Origin: Oscillospiraceae bacterium
Lineage (GTDB): Bacteria > Bacillota > Clostridia > Monoglobales > Monoglobaceae
NCBI GenBank assembly: GCA_015068655.1
Contig: SVKC01000019.1
Coordinates: forward strand, 1 to 34,726
Length of the DNA stretch: 34,726 nt
Direction: 5' to 3'
Part shown: in pieces, positions 23,789 to 32,782 of the stretch
Layout: each line of letters starts with the position of its first letter
How positions within the stretch are numbered: position 1 is the first letter of the stretch
Notes under the pieces: model-generated
Seen by the model: only the letters and a program-made list of their open reading frames with translations
Told to the model about the DNA's origin: nothing
The model's database searches: none
Position numbers and translations under genes: made by a program

Positions 23789-24811
23789 TTATCTTTGAAC
23801 ACGACCTGAGCCGTCGCCGCCTGCGAGCTTTTCAACTTCACTAACAGACACTCTGTTGTAATCACCTTCAACCGAGTGTTTGAGAGCTGATGCTGCAACA
23901 GCAAACTCAATAGCATCCTTTGATGATTTTCCTGTAAGAAGTGAATAAATCAAACCACCGCCAAAAGAGTCTCCACCGCCCACACGGTCAACAATATGTA
24001 AATGATATGACTTTGAAAAATAGTAATCTTCACCATCATAGAGCATACCAGCCCAATCATTGTCACTTGCAGAAATTGATGTACGGAGCGTGATAGCAAC
24101 CTTTTCAAAACCGAACTTGTCAGCAAGCTGCTTTGCAACGCTCTTGTAACCGTCGTGGTTCAGCTTTCCGCCGTAAATATCTGTCCCTTCTGCTTCGATT
24201 CCGAATACATCCTTTGCGTCCTCTTCGTTTGAAATACAAACATCAACATACTTGCAAAGCTCTGTCATTGCCGCTCTTGCTTCATCTCTTGTCCAAAGCT
24301 TGCCGCGGTAATTGAGGTCGCAGGAAATCTTCACACCCTTCGCCTTTGCAGCCTTGCAGGCATCAATACAAATATCTACAACATTGGGTCCCAAAGCAGG
24401 TGTTATACCTGTGAAATGGAACCAGTCAGCACCCTCAAATATTACATCCCAGTCAAAATCAGCTCTTTCTGCTTGCTGAATTGCAGAATACTTTCTGTCA
24501 TAGATACAAACAGAACCACGCTGTGAAGCACCTTTTTCAAGAAAATAAATACCAACTCTTTCACCGCCACGAACAATCTTTGACGTGTCAACCCCAAAAT
24601 ATCTGAGACTATCAACAGCCGCCTGACCAATCGAGTGCTTTGGAAGCTTTGTTACATAGCTTGATTCCAAACCATAGTTTGCAAGGGATACAGCAACATT
24701 TGCTTCACCGCCGCCAAAGGTTGCCTGCATCTGGTCATTCTGAAAAAATCTGTAATATCCGTTCGGTGCAAGTCTAAGCATAATTTCACCGAATGTAACA
24801 ACTTTTGCCAT
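23789..24811 (-). CDS. kdgK: 2-keto-3-deoxygluconate kinase
   Basis: 340-aa PfkB kinase that phosphorylates KDG to KDPG. The N-terminal FGEIMLRLAPNGYYRF and FGGGEANVAVSLA are typical of KDG kinases, as are WFHFTGITPALG and the C-terminal VDRVGGGDSFGGG (274-286) with catalytic Asp281; the RVGGGD variant is a KdgK trait. The next enzyme of the pathway, KDPG aldolase, lies 24 bases upstream in the same operon, which supports the substrate. AAAGGAG precedes the ATG by 8 bases. Confidence 0.92.
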   Translation of the reverse strand: MAKVVTFGEIMLRLAPNGYYRFFQNDQMQATFGGGEANVAVSLANYGLESSYVTKLPKHSIGQAAVDSLRYFGVDTSKIVRGGERVGIYFLEKGASQRGSVCIYDRKYSAIQQAERADFDWDVIFEGADWFHFTGITPALGPNVVDICIDACKAAKAKGVKISCDLNYRGKLWTRDEARAAMTELCKYVDVCISNEEDAKDVFGIEAEGTDIYGGKLNHDGYKSVAKQLADKFGFEKVAITLRTSISASDNDWAGMLYDGEDYYFSKSYHLHIVDRVGGGDSFGGGLIYSLLTGKSSKDAIEFAVAASALKHSVEGDYNRVSVSEVEKLAGGDGSGRVQR

Positions 24812-24835
24812 TTTAAAATTCTCCTTTGTGTTTTG

Positions 24836-25480
24836 TTATTTTGCTCTTGCTTTCTTAATATTTTCAACAAACTTCTTTGCCGTTTCGGTAATTGCCGCAT
24901 AATCACCTGTCTTTGCACCAGCCGTAAGTGCGCCGCCTGCACCACAAGCAACAGCTCCTGCCTTTATCCACTCATCAACGTTGTCAACAGAAACGCCGCC
25001 TGTAGGCATCATCCTTGCCTGAGGAATAGGACCATTGATAGCCTTGATAATCTTGGGTCCGAATACTTCACCTGGGAATATCTTGATTATATCAGCACCT
25101 GCCTCCATAGCTGCAACCACCTCTTTGATTGTCATACAGCCCGGCATATAAGGAACTCTGTATCGGTTACAGAGCTTTGCTGTCTTTTCATCAAAATAAG
25201 GACTAACAATATACTGAGCTCCCGCAAGAATTGCAATTCTGGCTGTCTCAGAATCCATAACAGTACCTGCACCGAGGATAATATCGTCTTCTGTATACAT
25301 ATCAGCAAGTTCTGCAATAACCTTGTCAGCATGGGGAACAGTGAAAGTGAGTTCAATTGCAGGAACGCCGCCTGCAATACAAGCATCGGCAATTTTCTTT
25401 GCCTGTTCTGCACTTTCTGCACGAACAACCGCAACAATACCAACGTCAGTTATTCTTTTGATTACTTCTTCTTTTACCAT
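24836..25480 (-). CDS. eda: KDPG/KHG aldolase
   Basis: 214-aa class I aldolase splitting 2-keto-3-deoxy-6-phosphogluconate into pyruvate and glyceraldehyde-3-phosphate; also acts on KHG in the family. Schiff-base K133 is in DIIKIFPGE, E43 in AIELTFT and the phosphate loop in MPTGGV. It is first in the operon with kdgK: the lower end of hexuronate (pectin/alginate-type sugar acid) breakdown or a semi-phosphorylative Entner-Doudoroff route. GGAGGT lies 10 bases before the ATG. A weakly defined promoter with TATAAT at 25545-25550 and an inverted repeat further upstream probably control it. Confidence 0.95.
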   Translation of the reverse strand: MVKEEVIKRITDVGIVAVVRAESAEQAKKIADACIAGGVPAIELTFTVPHADKVIAELADMYTEDDIILGAGTVMDSETARIAILAGAQYIVSPYFDEKTAKLCNRYRVPYMPGCMTIKEVVAAMEAGADIIKIFPGEVFGPKIIKAINGPIPQARMMPTGGVSVDNVDEWIKAGAVACGAGGALTAGAKTGDYAAITETAKKFVENIKKARAK

Positions 25481-25544
25481 TTTATTCTACCTCCGTTTAC
25501 AACTTGAATTATAGGTGAAAAACAATTTCTTCCATTCTACAAAT

Positions 25545-25550
25545 ATTATA
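25545..25550 (-). promoter_or_regulatory. -10 element of eda-kdgK without a clear -35
   Basis: TATAAT on the minus strand, about 65 bases before the eda start. The -35 region 17 bases upstream is not TTGACA-like, which suggests dependence on an activator. Confidence 0.4.
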
Positions 25551-25606
25551 CAACAAAGCTTTCGAAAAAACTTTAAATATTTTGCCCATTTTGTTCTATT
25601 ATTGCT

Positions 25607-25636
25607 GTTATATTGCTTTTTTTGTTGCAATATAAC
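25607..25636. promoter_or_regulatory. Perfect inverted repeat upstream of eda, candidate operator
   Basis: GTTATATTGC (25607-25616) and GCAATATAAC (25627-25636) form a perfect 10-bp inverted repeat with a 10-base, T-rich spacer. It lies about 57 bases upstream of the eda -10 element. That is a position for an activator or a looping repressor rather than a terminator. The nearest regulator genes are the AraC gene at 31876 and none directly adjacent. Confidence 0.5.
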
Positions 25637-25684
25637 CAATAAGTTCACAATTGTACAATTTTCTCAAAGACAAAACAAATGAAA

Positions 25685-25706
25685 AACCGCAGAGTTTCCT
25701 GCGGTT
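25685..25706 (-). terminator. Terminator of the small membrane peptide gene
   Basis: AACCGCAG-N6-CTGCGGTT, then TTTTC on the minus strand, 29 bases after the stop of the 35-aa gene. Confidence 0.8.
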
Positions 25707-25734
25707 AATCTCAGAACAAGTCAACTATCTGACA

Positions 25735-25842
25735 CTAGTCATCAAGACTGTCTCCTGCTTTTTTGCTGATGAGAGCAATTGCTGTTGCAACTATCGCCAG
25801 AACTGCAATAGATACCGAAATAATAATCCATAATTTTTTCAT
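25735..25842 (-). CDS. 35-aa single-pass membrane peptide
   Basis: Starts MKKLWIIISVSIAVLAIVAT, continues hydrophobic to residue 25, then has a basic/acidic tail (SKKAGDSLDD). It is a single membrane helix with a short C-terminal tail. AAGGAGAGG lies 6-8 bases before the ATG and a terminator follows, so it is very probably a real gene though too short for usual gene finders. Function unknown; no family recognised. It sits downstream of the tubulin-like gene on the same strand, with its own possible promoter, and may or may not belong to that system. Confidence 0.7.
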   Translation of the reverse strand: MKKLWIIISVSIAVLAIVATAIALISKKAGDSLDD

Positions 25843-25926
25843 TTTTCAACCTCTCCTTATATTTATCTTTTGGCAAGTCAAAGTATTTTCATATATACTT
25901 CCAACTTTTCTTATCTTTCTAAATAT

Positions 25927-25955
25927 AACATAACATATTTTACTGAATTTTTCAA
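25927..25955 (-). promoter_or_regulatory. Possible promoter of the 35-aa gene
   Basis: TTGAAA (25950-25955), 17 bases, TATGTT (25927-25932) on the minus strand, right after the stop of the tubulin-like gene. No convincing terminator was seen between the two genes, so read-through is also possible. Confidence 0.4.
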
Positions 25956-25977
25956 CAGAGTTTTTCAAAAATTTATG

Positions 25978-28956
25978 TTAAATTTTGATTACAGACAAAA
26001 GTTTTTTGTATTTTTCCAAAAATACAGTAATTTTTTTGAATAAAGACGGATTTTTCCTCAGTATAATTCTTACGTTGTCCATAGTATCCGACAGCCCGTA
26101 ATCACTTATCATCTGTATTGGCAGTTCTTTTACCGAAATACCGTTTTTTGAAAGAAACTGTTCTGTTTCAATTCCACTTCCATAATCCGAAAGCTTTTCA
26201 GGAAGCTCTTGCTCAAAATAGCATCTTACTCTCGGATTGCTTTTTTCTTCGTCATCATCCGAAATGAGAAGTCCAAGCATTTGAAGTTCTTCCATTGTTT
26301 CTTCAATTTTTTTAATCACGCTTTGTTCAAAAACAGACTTATACCTCCCGTTCATAGCACCATGTGCTTCATACACAAAGGGAGCCGGAAACATCCTGAA
26401 ATCTGAATTTTCTCCTTCATCCGTATGTATACCCATAATATTGTTTTGAAGAGCAATATCATATTCATGGTCATTTTCCTCAAGTTTTTTTATCGCCATA
26501 AGCGGAACACCTGTATAAACAACAAACATTTCAATTAGTCTCGTGCCCTGATTTGAAAGCAAGTTCAACCGAGGATTGAAATACTTTGCTACAACTTCAT
26601 CAAAACCTTCCCGGATTGCATCAGGGACAATCATTTCTCTAAGTAATACAGGAAAATAATCAATCAGCTGTACATCGCACAAAAGACGGCTTTTGCCGCT
26701 TATAATCTGACATATTTCTTCTGCAGCATTTTTCAGTTCGGCTGTCTTCAGCTCATTATTTTCGAGAATAAACTCCAGCCGCTCGATGTTGTCTTCTTTG
26801 AGAGTTCTGGAATAATATGCAATCAAGAATCTTTCCATAGCCTTTTTCCGATATTCACTGAATATTCCATCAAAAACACGTTGAACAACACCTGACGCAT
26901 CAAATCTTTCCGTATCAATAAAATACTGTCTGTTTGCAGAGCTTTTTATTTCGCCTTTCAGTACATTTTTGAAGCTTTTTAGCCGTTCATCTGTCAGATA
27001 TGCTCCAATAAAGTGTTGCAGTCGTCTCCCTTGAAAAGATTTCTGTGATAGATTAACAAGATTAATCTTTCCATCACTCTTTTCCTCAAATGCATTATGC
27101 GATGCTGTATCAAGCTTTGAATATATTTCACCGAGAACTTCCGCATATACAGAATATACTGTTTTGTCTTTTTCCGCAAAAAAAGATTTTACTCGTTCAA
27201 GCACCTGAACAAGTGCTTTCATTATATCCAATTCCACAGTATACTTTTTGAGTAAACGCTTTGCTTCTTCAATAAAGCTTTCAGCTTTTTCTTTTCCGAA
27301 CAAACGAGGAACAGCAACAGCCTTTTCATCAAGACTTTTCTCAAGAGCCTCCCATGAAGGAAATTCCTCACCACGTATACTTATTTCCTGCATCAGCTTT
27401 TTTTGAACCTTTTCTATTGATGAAAGAATTCCGTCAAATCCGTCCTTTTCAGCTGATGCATTTATAGCCTTTGTAACAAAATACGGACCATATATCCCAA
27501 AATCCTCTTCCAGCTTTCGTTCAATTGCTTGAATAATGTCGATTTCTTTCTTTCGAAGCTCATTTTCAAATTGCTCCGATGCAGCAATATCACAATAGCA
27601 TTCGCAAAAAGCTTCCTTCCACCTGATGTATGAACCCTTCAAACCGTGAATGTCCGAAGGTGACGGCATTTCGTTTTCAAATGGCTTTTTCGTCACAAAA
27701 GATGTCATTGCCTCAACAAGACCTTCCGGGACATCCAAGCCTGACAACTTAATTATTGCAGAAACATACTCATCCGAAAGCCCGCTAAAATCATTATACT
27801 CTTCAAACAGAAGGTCAAAAACCTTCTTTGCCATATATGAAAATAATGCATTTTCAGGAATGACTCCGCATCCGTATTTGATTATATTATATCTGTAATT
27901 TGCACTTCTGGGAAAGCTCCTTTTGTCCGCACCCATAATATTCATCCAATTTTGAATAGCATCGTTTGCGTTGTAAAGAGCCGATTCATAAAGATTTTCA
28001 GTAGTTTTTTCAGACGAATCAAAATATTCCTTTTTTGTAAAAACAGAAAGCAACACATCGACAACAGACTCAACCGTCGCTGCAACATATTTTTTCTTAT
28101 CATAAATCTCACATTTCGGCGAAAGCAACGTACAGTAATCAAATACTCTGTGTTTTGAGTTCTTTTCCTCACCCTCAAAAAAAGGCCACTTGTATTCTCC
28201 ACCTGTTTTGTTTATGTTATAAAAATAGTCAAACTCCTTCAAGGTTGCATAGCCATTACGTTTCAGCCAATTGTCAGAAATACCCTTGCTTGAAACAACA
28301 TCAGACATATATAAATACGCATGCATTTTGAAGCTGCTTCTGCTCAGCATAAAAACCTCATTCATAAGAATATCCTGAATAATGTATGCAAGGTCAACAA
28401 GCATACCACCGCCCGTGCCGCCTGATATGCCCGTAACAAATGTTATATTAAGTTTGCTGCCTGATGTAAAATCTCCTGTCCAAAGCCCGGAAAGCAGTTC
28501 CTTGAGTTTCTTCCTAACCTTTTCATAAACTGCGGGAACTGCCAACAAAATTCTACCGTTTTGACGTACTCCCAAGCAACCGTTTCCCGTTAATTGAGGA
28601 AAAAGGTCAGGATTTTTCCATTTTTTCGCAAAATCCAAAGCACCATTTTCATTTTTAAGCAGTTCAGAAACTGACTCATCAAAGGCAAAAAGTTTTTCCT
28701 TTGTGCAAAGATTTTCAAGACTTTCCAAATCCTCAGCACAGGAATCAACAGCCAGGAAAGCTATATGATTTTTTTCAATGCTGAAACTTTTTAACATTTT
28801 TTCTTTAAGCCGATTGACTGTTTTTCCGCCAAGTCCGCCAAGTCCAATAATCAGTGTTGTATTTTCAATACAGTCAATGGTTGAATTAGAAGAAAAAACA
28901 CCTGTTCCTTCAGTTATATCAAGCTTCATCAATTTTTTTTGTTGTATACCATTCAT
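25978..28956 (-). CDS. Large tubulin/FtsZ-like GTPase-domain protein
   Basis: 992 aa. The N-terminal third looks like the 'tubulin-like' (Tubulin_2) family. A Rossmann-type nucleotide loop TLIIGLGGLGGKTVNRL lies at 34-50, a strand with LAVDS at 68-72, and the GTPase signature ISGGTGGGM at 177-185 corresponds to the tubulin/FtsZ GGGTGSG loop. The remaining 700 residues are helical and charged (many EK-rich segments), with no signal peptide or membrane helix, so it should be cytosolic. Expected to bind GTP and perhaps polymerise. GAGGTG precedes the ATG by about 5 bases. It follows the membrane-anchored 926-aa gene by 39 bases; the two form one transcript. Related proteins are linked to poorly understood membrane-associated or conflict systems; function is inferred only. 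Confidence 0.75.
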   Translation of the reverse strand: MNGIQQKKLMKLDITEGTGVFSSNSTIDCIENTTLIIGLGGLGGKTVNRLKEKMLKSFSIEKNHIAFLAVDSCAEDLESLENLCTKEKLFAFDESVSELLKNENGALDFAKKWKNPDLFPQLTGNGCLGVRQNGRILLAVPAVYEKVRKKLKELLSGLWTGDFTSGSKLNITFVTGISGGTGGGMLVDLAYIIQDILMNEVFMLSRSSFKMHAYLYMSDVVSSKGISDNWLKRNGYATLKEFDYFYNINKTGGEYKWPFFEGEEKNSKHRVFDYCTLLSPKCEIYDKKKYVAATVESVVDVLLSVFTKKEYFDSSEKTTENLYESALYNANDAIQNWMNIMGADKRSFPRSANYRYNIIKYGCGVIPENALFSYMAKKVFDLLFEEYNDFSGLSDEYVSAIIKLSGLDVPEGLVEAMTSFVTKKPFENEMPSPSDIHGLKGSYIRWKEAFCECYCDIAASEQFENELRKKEIDIIQAIERKLEEDFGIYGPYFVTKAINASAEKDGFDGILSSIEKVQKKLMQEISIRGEEFPSWEALEKSLDEKAVAVPRLFGKEKAESFIEEAKRLLKKYTVELDIMKALVQVLERVKSFFAEKDKTVYSVYAEVLGEIYSKLDTASHNAFEEKSDGKINLVNLSQKSFQGRRLQHFIGAYLTDERLKSFKNVLKGEIKSSANRQYFIDTERFDASGVVQRVFDGIFSEYRKKAMERFLIAYYSRTLKEDNIERLEFILENNELKTAELKNAAEEICQIISGKSRLLCDVQLIDYFPVLLREMIVPDAIREGFDEVVAKYFNPRLNLLSNQGTRLIEMFVVYTGVPLMAIKKLEENDHEYDIALQNNIMGIHTDEGENSDFRMFPAPFVYEAHGAMNGRYKSVFEQSVIKKIEETMEELQMLGLLISDDDEEKSNPRVRCYFEQELPEKLSDYGSGIETEQFLSKNGISVKELPIQMISDYGLSDTMDNVRIILRKNPSLFKKITVFLEKYKKLLSVIKI

Positions 28957-28995
28957 AACTGCACCTCAAAAACCACTTTTCTACCCAATCTAATT

Positions 28996-31776
28996 TTATA
29001 ATTTTATAGTTTCTTTTTCTACATCAACATAGCCGTATTGGTATCCTGTATACCAGATAATATCTCCAACAAATTCCGAGCTTGTGGGGTTTCTGGTCTG
29101 GTCATCCTTGTATTCCGCCTCAAAATCGTATTGTGAACCAAAGTTTTCGGGCAGAGGAAAAATATCGTTAATTATGTATCTTGAACCCTTTTGCTGCATA
29201 ACGAAAATATAATCCTTGTTCGTCGATGCATCATATATGTTATAATAGCCTCTGCTTTTTCCAATAACTTCCTCCACGACCGCAAAATTAACTTCTTCAC
29301 CCACCTCTTCGTGACCGCAGTTATTGCTTATTTCTATCTCCCAGCCATTCAATTTTTCTTCGGACTTTGAAGGTTTTCCTACAACCACAAATGCCTCTCC
29401 GTAACCTTCTGCATCAAAACCTTTCAGGTAATTTTCTATTTTGAGATAAGAAAACGTTGTTATTACTTCTTTTGTCTCAATTGGTTTAGTTGCCGTATTC
29501 ACAGGCTCACCGCCATCAAAAAGCAAATAAACACCAATGCCCATAACTACAACGAAAAGGACAACAACAACACCCAGAAATGTCGGCAAAAGAATACTTT
29601 GTTTTTTTGTCATCGGCACAGTCGATGCGCAATTCATAAGTGCCGTAATAGTGGAAATTTTGAAATCCTCCTTGAAAAGTCGCTTTCTGACTTTTTCTAT
29701 ATTAGCAGGAGTTCGCCATTCCGGTCTGTTTTCAAAAGTATTCTGAAGAATCACAATTCCACGCTTTTTGAATACCTCTTTCAGTCCGAGTTCAACATTT
29801 CCATATATTTTCTTTCTTGCTTTTTCATAACAAACCATCGCATCATAAATCGACGGTGCGTTCTTAAGGTCTTCTATCAATCCGCAGAACACATCTGCAA
29901 ATCGTTCCACTCCGTCAGGAATAATCGGAATTTCTTCGTCGCTGACAAGTTTCACATCACCATCTGAAATTCCTGCATATGAAAGTCTTTCTGCAGGTTC
30001 TTTTACACCATTTGAAAGCTCGCACAATTTTTCATAACTGAGATTGTTTGACTGAAGATAGAGAATCATTCTTCTTGAAACAAGACGGTAACAAAGAGAA
30101 AGCTTCTCCTTTTCCTCCGTTTCTGCGTTATGACTGGCATCTGCCATCAGTTCCATACATTCAACAACATCTGTTACATCCTTTATATTTCTTGTTTTTT
30201 CATCAATAAGCTCAACCAATTCAATGTCAGTCGCATTTTCTTCTCCGCCAAGTTCTTCAAGCAAGCTTTCGGTATAATCACCAAAAACACTTTCCACCAA
30301 AGAATAGTCTCCCGTAGGCTTTTCGGCAACAAAATCATCAAAAGTCTTTTGAAGAGCCGCCACTTTCTGACCTGTTTTCAAGTTGCTTGCCGCAATTTCC
30401 TGTGCCAACTCCTGAAAATCTGATTTTATTTTTTCACGAAGGAGAGTTTCATCAACATAGTTTTTTTCTCTTATCAGGTTATACTCATTATACTTTCCGC
30501 CAAGCAAGGCTTGACGTTTGATTACATCAACAATACTGTGGAACAGAACAATCTCATCCAAAAGCTCTTCGTCAAGCATCTTAACAGTGTCAACAGTTTT
30601 GATTAGAGTTTTAGCATTTGAAGCCTTCCGCAAAAACTTTTCAGAAATATGATTTCTCATTACACTCATCATGCCGTCTGTTTTGAATCCGCACAAAGTA
30701 AACAAAGCCTGTATGTTCATATAAGCTCTTTCGAAATCTGTTATATTTTTTGTGTTTTCCACAACATCGTACAAGTATCTCACCGCTACATCGCCTTCGG
30801 CAAACAACCGTTTCCGTGCTATTTCAAGATATTCCGGATATACCTTCAACACATCATCCACCGATGCATAAATATCCGCCACTGTCTCAATAGCCTTACC
30901 GGAAATCCACAAATTTTTTTTATCAAATTCAAGCAAATAGGCATCGGAATATATTTTTTTTATTCCTTTTTCAGTAACATGACATTCTATCTCATTATAA
31001 AGCTTTTCAAAATACCTCTCACGTTCAGCATCGGTCATTGCGAAAACCTTTTCAATATATTCAAAGAACCTTCCTTTTTCAAAAGGCTTGTTTTCATCAA
31101 GATTTACACAACCCTTGTACAAAGCTACGGTCTTCAATGGACAAGCTACCAGATTTATTTTTTGGGGAACATTTTTTTTGGGTGACACACCTGAAGCAAA
31201 TACAATTCTTCTTCTTATTCCATAAGGCAGATACTTCATAATTGCATTCAAAACAAAAAGAGATTTCGATGAAAAATCACTTGCAGAATCACAACCAAAA
31301 GTGAATGCACTCAACCTTCTCGGCTCTTTTTTAAGAAAGCCTTCAAGTATATTGTTCACCAGCCGTTTTTTTGCATCAATGTTTATTTCTTTTCCAATCG
31401 AAACAAGAGAAAAGTATCTTTCTGGGCCAATCTTTTTTCCTGCAATTCCGTCAGAACAGCCTTTTCCCGTCAAAAGAGCTACATCATTGAAAAAAACAAC
31501 ATTTTTTTCATCTTTGCATTTTTCTGCTACATAATGACAAAAAGAACCGTTTTTCTCGATTTTATTATGACCAAAGACCGAGAATCCGCCGACCTCGGAA
31601 GCAACTTCTCCCATATACACAAAAAAACTGTCCGAAACCTGCTGTTCATCATTGAGAAAAGAAAACATAGCGGGGACATATTTCTCTTCCAAAAGCTTGC
31701 TGTACAGCGACTGTTCCATATTTATATTCAATCCTTTAACGCTTTCACCGCGTCCACCATACAACATTTCACTCAT
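28996..31776 (-). CDS. 926-aa membrane-anchored partner of the tubulin-like protein
   Basis: No named family recognised with certainty. Residues 1-723 are cytoplasmic (no signal peptide): an alpha/beta N-terminal region (1-220, with a KYLPYGIRRRIVFASG segment) and a long helical region. A single strong membrane helix lies at about 730-753, followed by a 170-residue outside domain (754-926) rich in beta strands and aromatic residues. The LP-x-x-x-RR-x-x-F pattern recalls GTPase-associated proteins of the GAP1 type, but this is a weak resemblance. AAAGGGG lies 9 bases before the ATG and a consensus promoter is 67 bases upstream of the start. It is the first gene of the two-gene unit, so it may tether the GTPase-like protein to the membrane. 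Confidence 0.65.
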   Translation of the reverse strand: MSEMLYGGRGESVKGLNINMEQSLYSKLLEEKYVPAMFSFLNDEQQVSDSFFVYMGEVASEVGGFSVFGHNKIEKNGSFCHYVAEKCKDEKNVVFFNDVALLTGKGCSDGIAGKKIGPERYFSLVSIGKEINIDAKKRLVNNILEGFLKKEPRRLSAFTFGCDSASDFSSKSLFVLNAIMKYLPYGIRRRIVFASGVSPKKNVPQKINLVACPLKTVALYKGCVNLDENKPFEKGRFFEYIEKVFAMTDAERERYFEKLYNEIECHVTEKGIKKIYSDAYLLEFDKKNLWISGKAIETVADIYASVDDVLKVYPEYLEIARKRLFAEGDVAVRYLYDVVENTKNITDFERAYMNIQALFTLCGFKTDGMMSVMRNHISEKFLRKASNAKTLIKTVDTVKMLDEELLDEIVLFHSIVDVIKRQALLGGKYNEYNLIREKNYVDETLLREKIKSDFQELAQEIAASNLKTGQKVAALQKTFDDFVAEKPTGDYSLVESVFGDYTESLLEELGGEENATDIELVELIDEKTRNIKDVTDVVECMELMADASHNAETEEKEKLSLCYRLVSRRMILYLQSNNLSYEKLCELSNGVKEPAERLSYAGISDGDVKLVSDEEIPIIPDGVERFADVFCGLIEDLKNAPSIYDAMVCYEKARKKIYGNVELGLKEVFKKRGIVILQNTFENRPEWRTPANIEKVRKRLFKEDFKISTITALMNCASTVPMTKKQSILLPTFLGVVVVLFVVVMGIGVYLLFDGGEPVNTATKPIETKEVITTFSYLKIENYLKGFDAEGYGEAFVVVGKPSKSEEKLNGWEIEISNNCGHEEVGEEVNFAVVEEVIGKSRGYYNIYDASTNKDYIFVMQQKGSRYIINDIFPLPENFGSQYDFEAEYKDDQTRNPTSSEFVGDIIWYTGYQYGYVDVEKETIKL

Positions 31777-31842
31777 ACAAAAAGCCCCTTTCGTTTCGTT
31801 GTCTTTCGAATATTATATATCTGCACAAATTCATACAGAATT

Positions 31843-31871
31843 ATTATAGCATTCTTTGTTTGGAAAGTCAA
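31843..31871 (-). promoter_or_regulatory. Promoter of the tubulin-like two-gene unit
   Basis: TTGACT (31866-31871), 17 bases, TATAAT (31843-31848) on the minus strand, immediately behind the stop of the AraC-type gene. The leader is about 60 bases. Confidence 0.75.
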
Positions 31872-31875
31872 TAAC

Positions 31876-32667
31876 TCAAATATGGTGATTTTCCGAAGCA
31901 ATTCTGTAATATTTCTTATAAAGCCTGTAAAAACATGAATAATCACTGAACCCGCTTTTTGAGGCAGCACTTGACATAGATTCACCCTGCTGAATAAGCT
32001 TGTGGGCAACAGATAGACGCTTTTTGGTAATGTATCTGTACACAGATATATTGAGTTCTTTCCTGAACTTGTGTGCAAGGGTTGATGGAGATACATAAAG
32101 AGTTTTCGCTATGCTTTCCACAGATAAATTGTCATTATATCTTTCGTCAATAATACCAAGTGCTCCACTAACCACCTGAGACAAGTGGACATTGTTATTA
32201 ATTTCCATAAAAGGCTTCAGCTTAAAAAATACCAATAAATGCACCAACGCCGCGTATACATATAATTCTTTTTCCTTGTCAGAAAGGTCACTCATCACAA
32301 CCTCTATTAAATTCTCAAATACATATGTAACTTTTTCATCAGGAACGGAAATAACATTTATCGTGTTTATAACCTTTTGGGTCAAGCTATCAAATTCCGC
32401 GTTGTCCCGAAATCCCAAGATGCACCGGACATAGTTTTCAGGACTTGTGACACAAAACTGATGAAAATTCTCTTTGGGGATAATTATAACGCTTCCCGGA
32501 ACAAGCTTCTGCTGAATATTTTTTGAAATAAAAAAAGCTTCTCCTTTTACAAAAAAAACAAATTCATTATAATCATGAAACTCCTGCTCTTTCACAGCAG
32601 GCTCACCTTTTGCATATTTGAAATGTAAGTTATCGTTTTCTAAATAGTATTCAAACAGATTTTCCAT
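31876..32667 (-). CDS. AraC-family transcriptional regulator
   Basis: 263 aa. An N-terminal cupin-type sensor (about 1-110; HDYNEFVFFVKGEAFFI, PGSVIIIPKENFHQF) is joined to a C-terminal double helix-turn-helix (about 165-260; LSVESIAKTLYVSPSTLAHKFRKELN, SGFSDYSCFYRLYKKYY). ATG 32667 is chosen because GGGGTG lies 5 bases before it; an ATG 15 bases earlier has no site. It is divergent from the HpcH/HpaI aldolase, which it probably activates in response to a sugar or sugar acid. There is no terminator before the next promoter at 31843-31871. Confidence 0.9.
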   Translation of the reverse strand: MENLFEYYLENDNLHFKYAKGEPAVKEQEFHDYNEFVFFVKGEAFFISKNIQQKLVPGSVIIIPKENFHQFCVTSPENYVRCILGFRDNAEFDSLTQKVINTINVISVPDEKVTYVFENLIEVVMSDLSDKEKELYVYAALVHLLVFFKLKPFMEINNNVHLSQVVSGALGIIDERYNDNLSVESIAKTLYVSPSTLAHKFRKELNISVYRYITKKRLSVAHKLIQQGESMSSAASKSGFSDYSCFYRLYKKYYRIASENHHI

Positions 32668-32736
32668 ATCAACACCCCACATATATAATATAATACAAAT
32701 TTGCAGAAATTACAATATATTATACATATTTTCCTA

Positions 32737-32764
32737 TTCAAATTGTTTTATTTGCTGATATAAT
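32737..32764 (+). promoter_or_regulatory. Promoter of the HpcH/HpaI aldolase
   Basis: TATAAT (32759-32764) with a weak TTCAAA -35 (32737-32742, 16-base spacer). The weak -35 fits activation by the divergent AraC-type protein. Confidence 0.5.
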
Positions 32765-32782
32765 GCTATTGGAGGGGAAAAT

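Noticed and set aside
28996-31776. Firm assignment of the 926-aa protein to the GAP1 family
   Set aside because: Only one short segment (LP-x-x-x-RR-x-x-F) looks similar. Without a profile search this is too weak to name.
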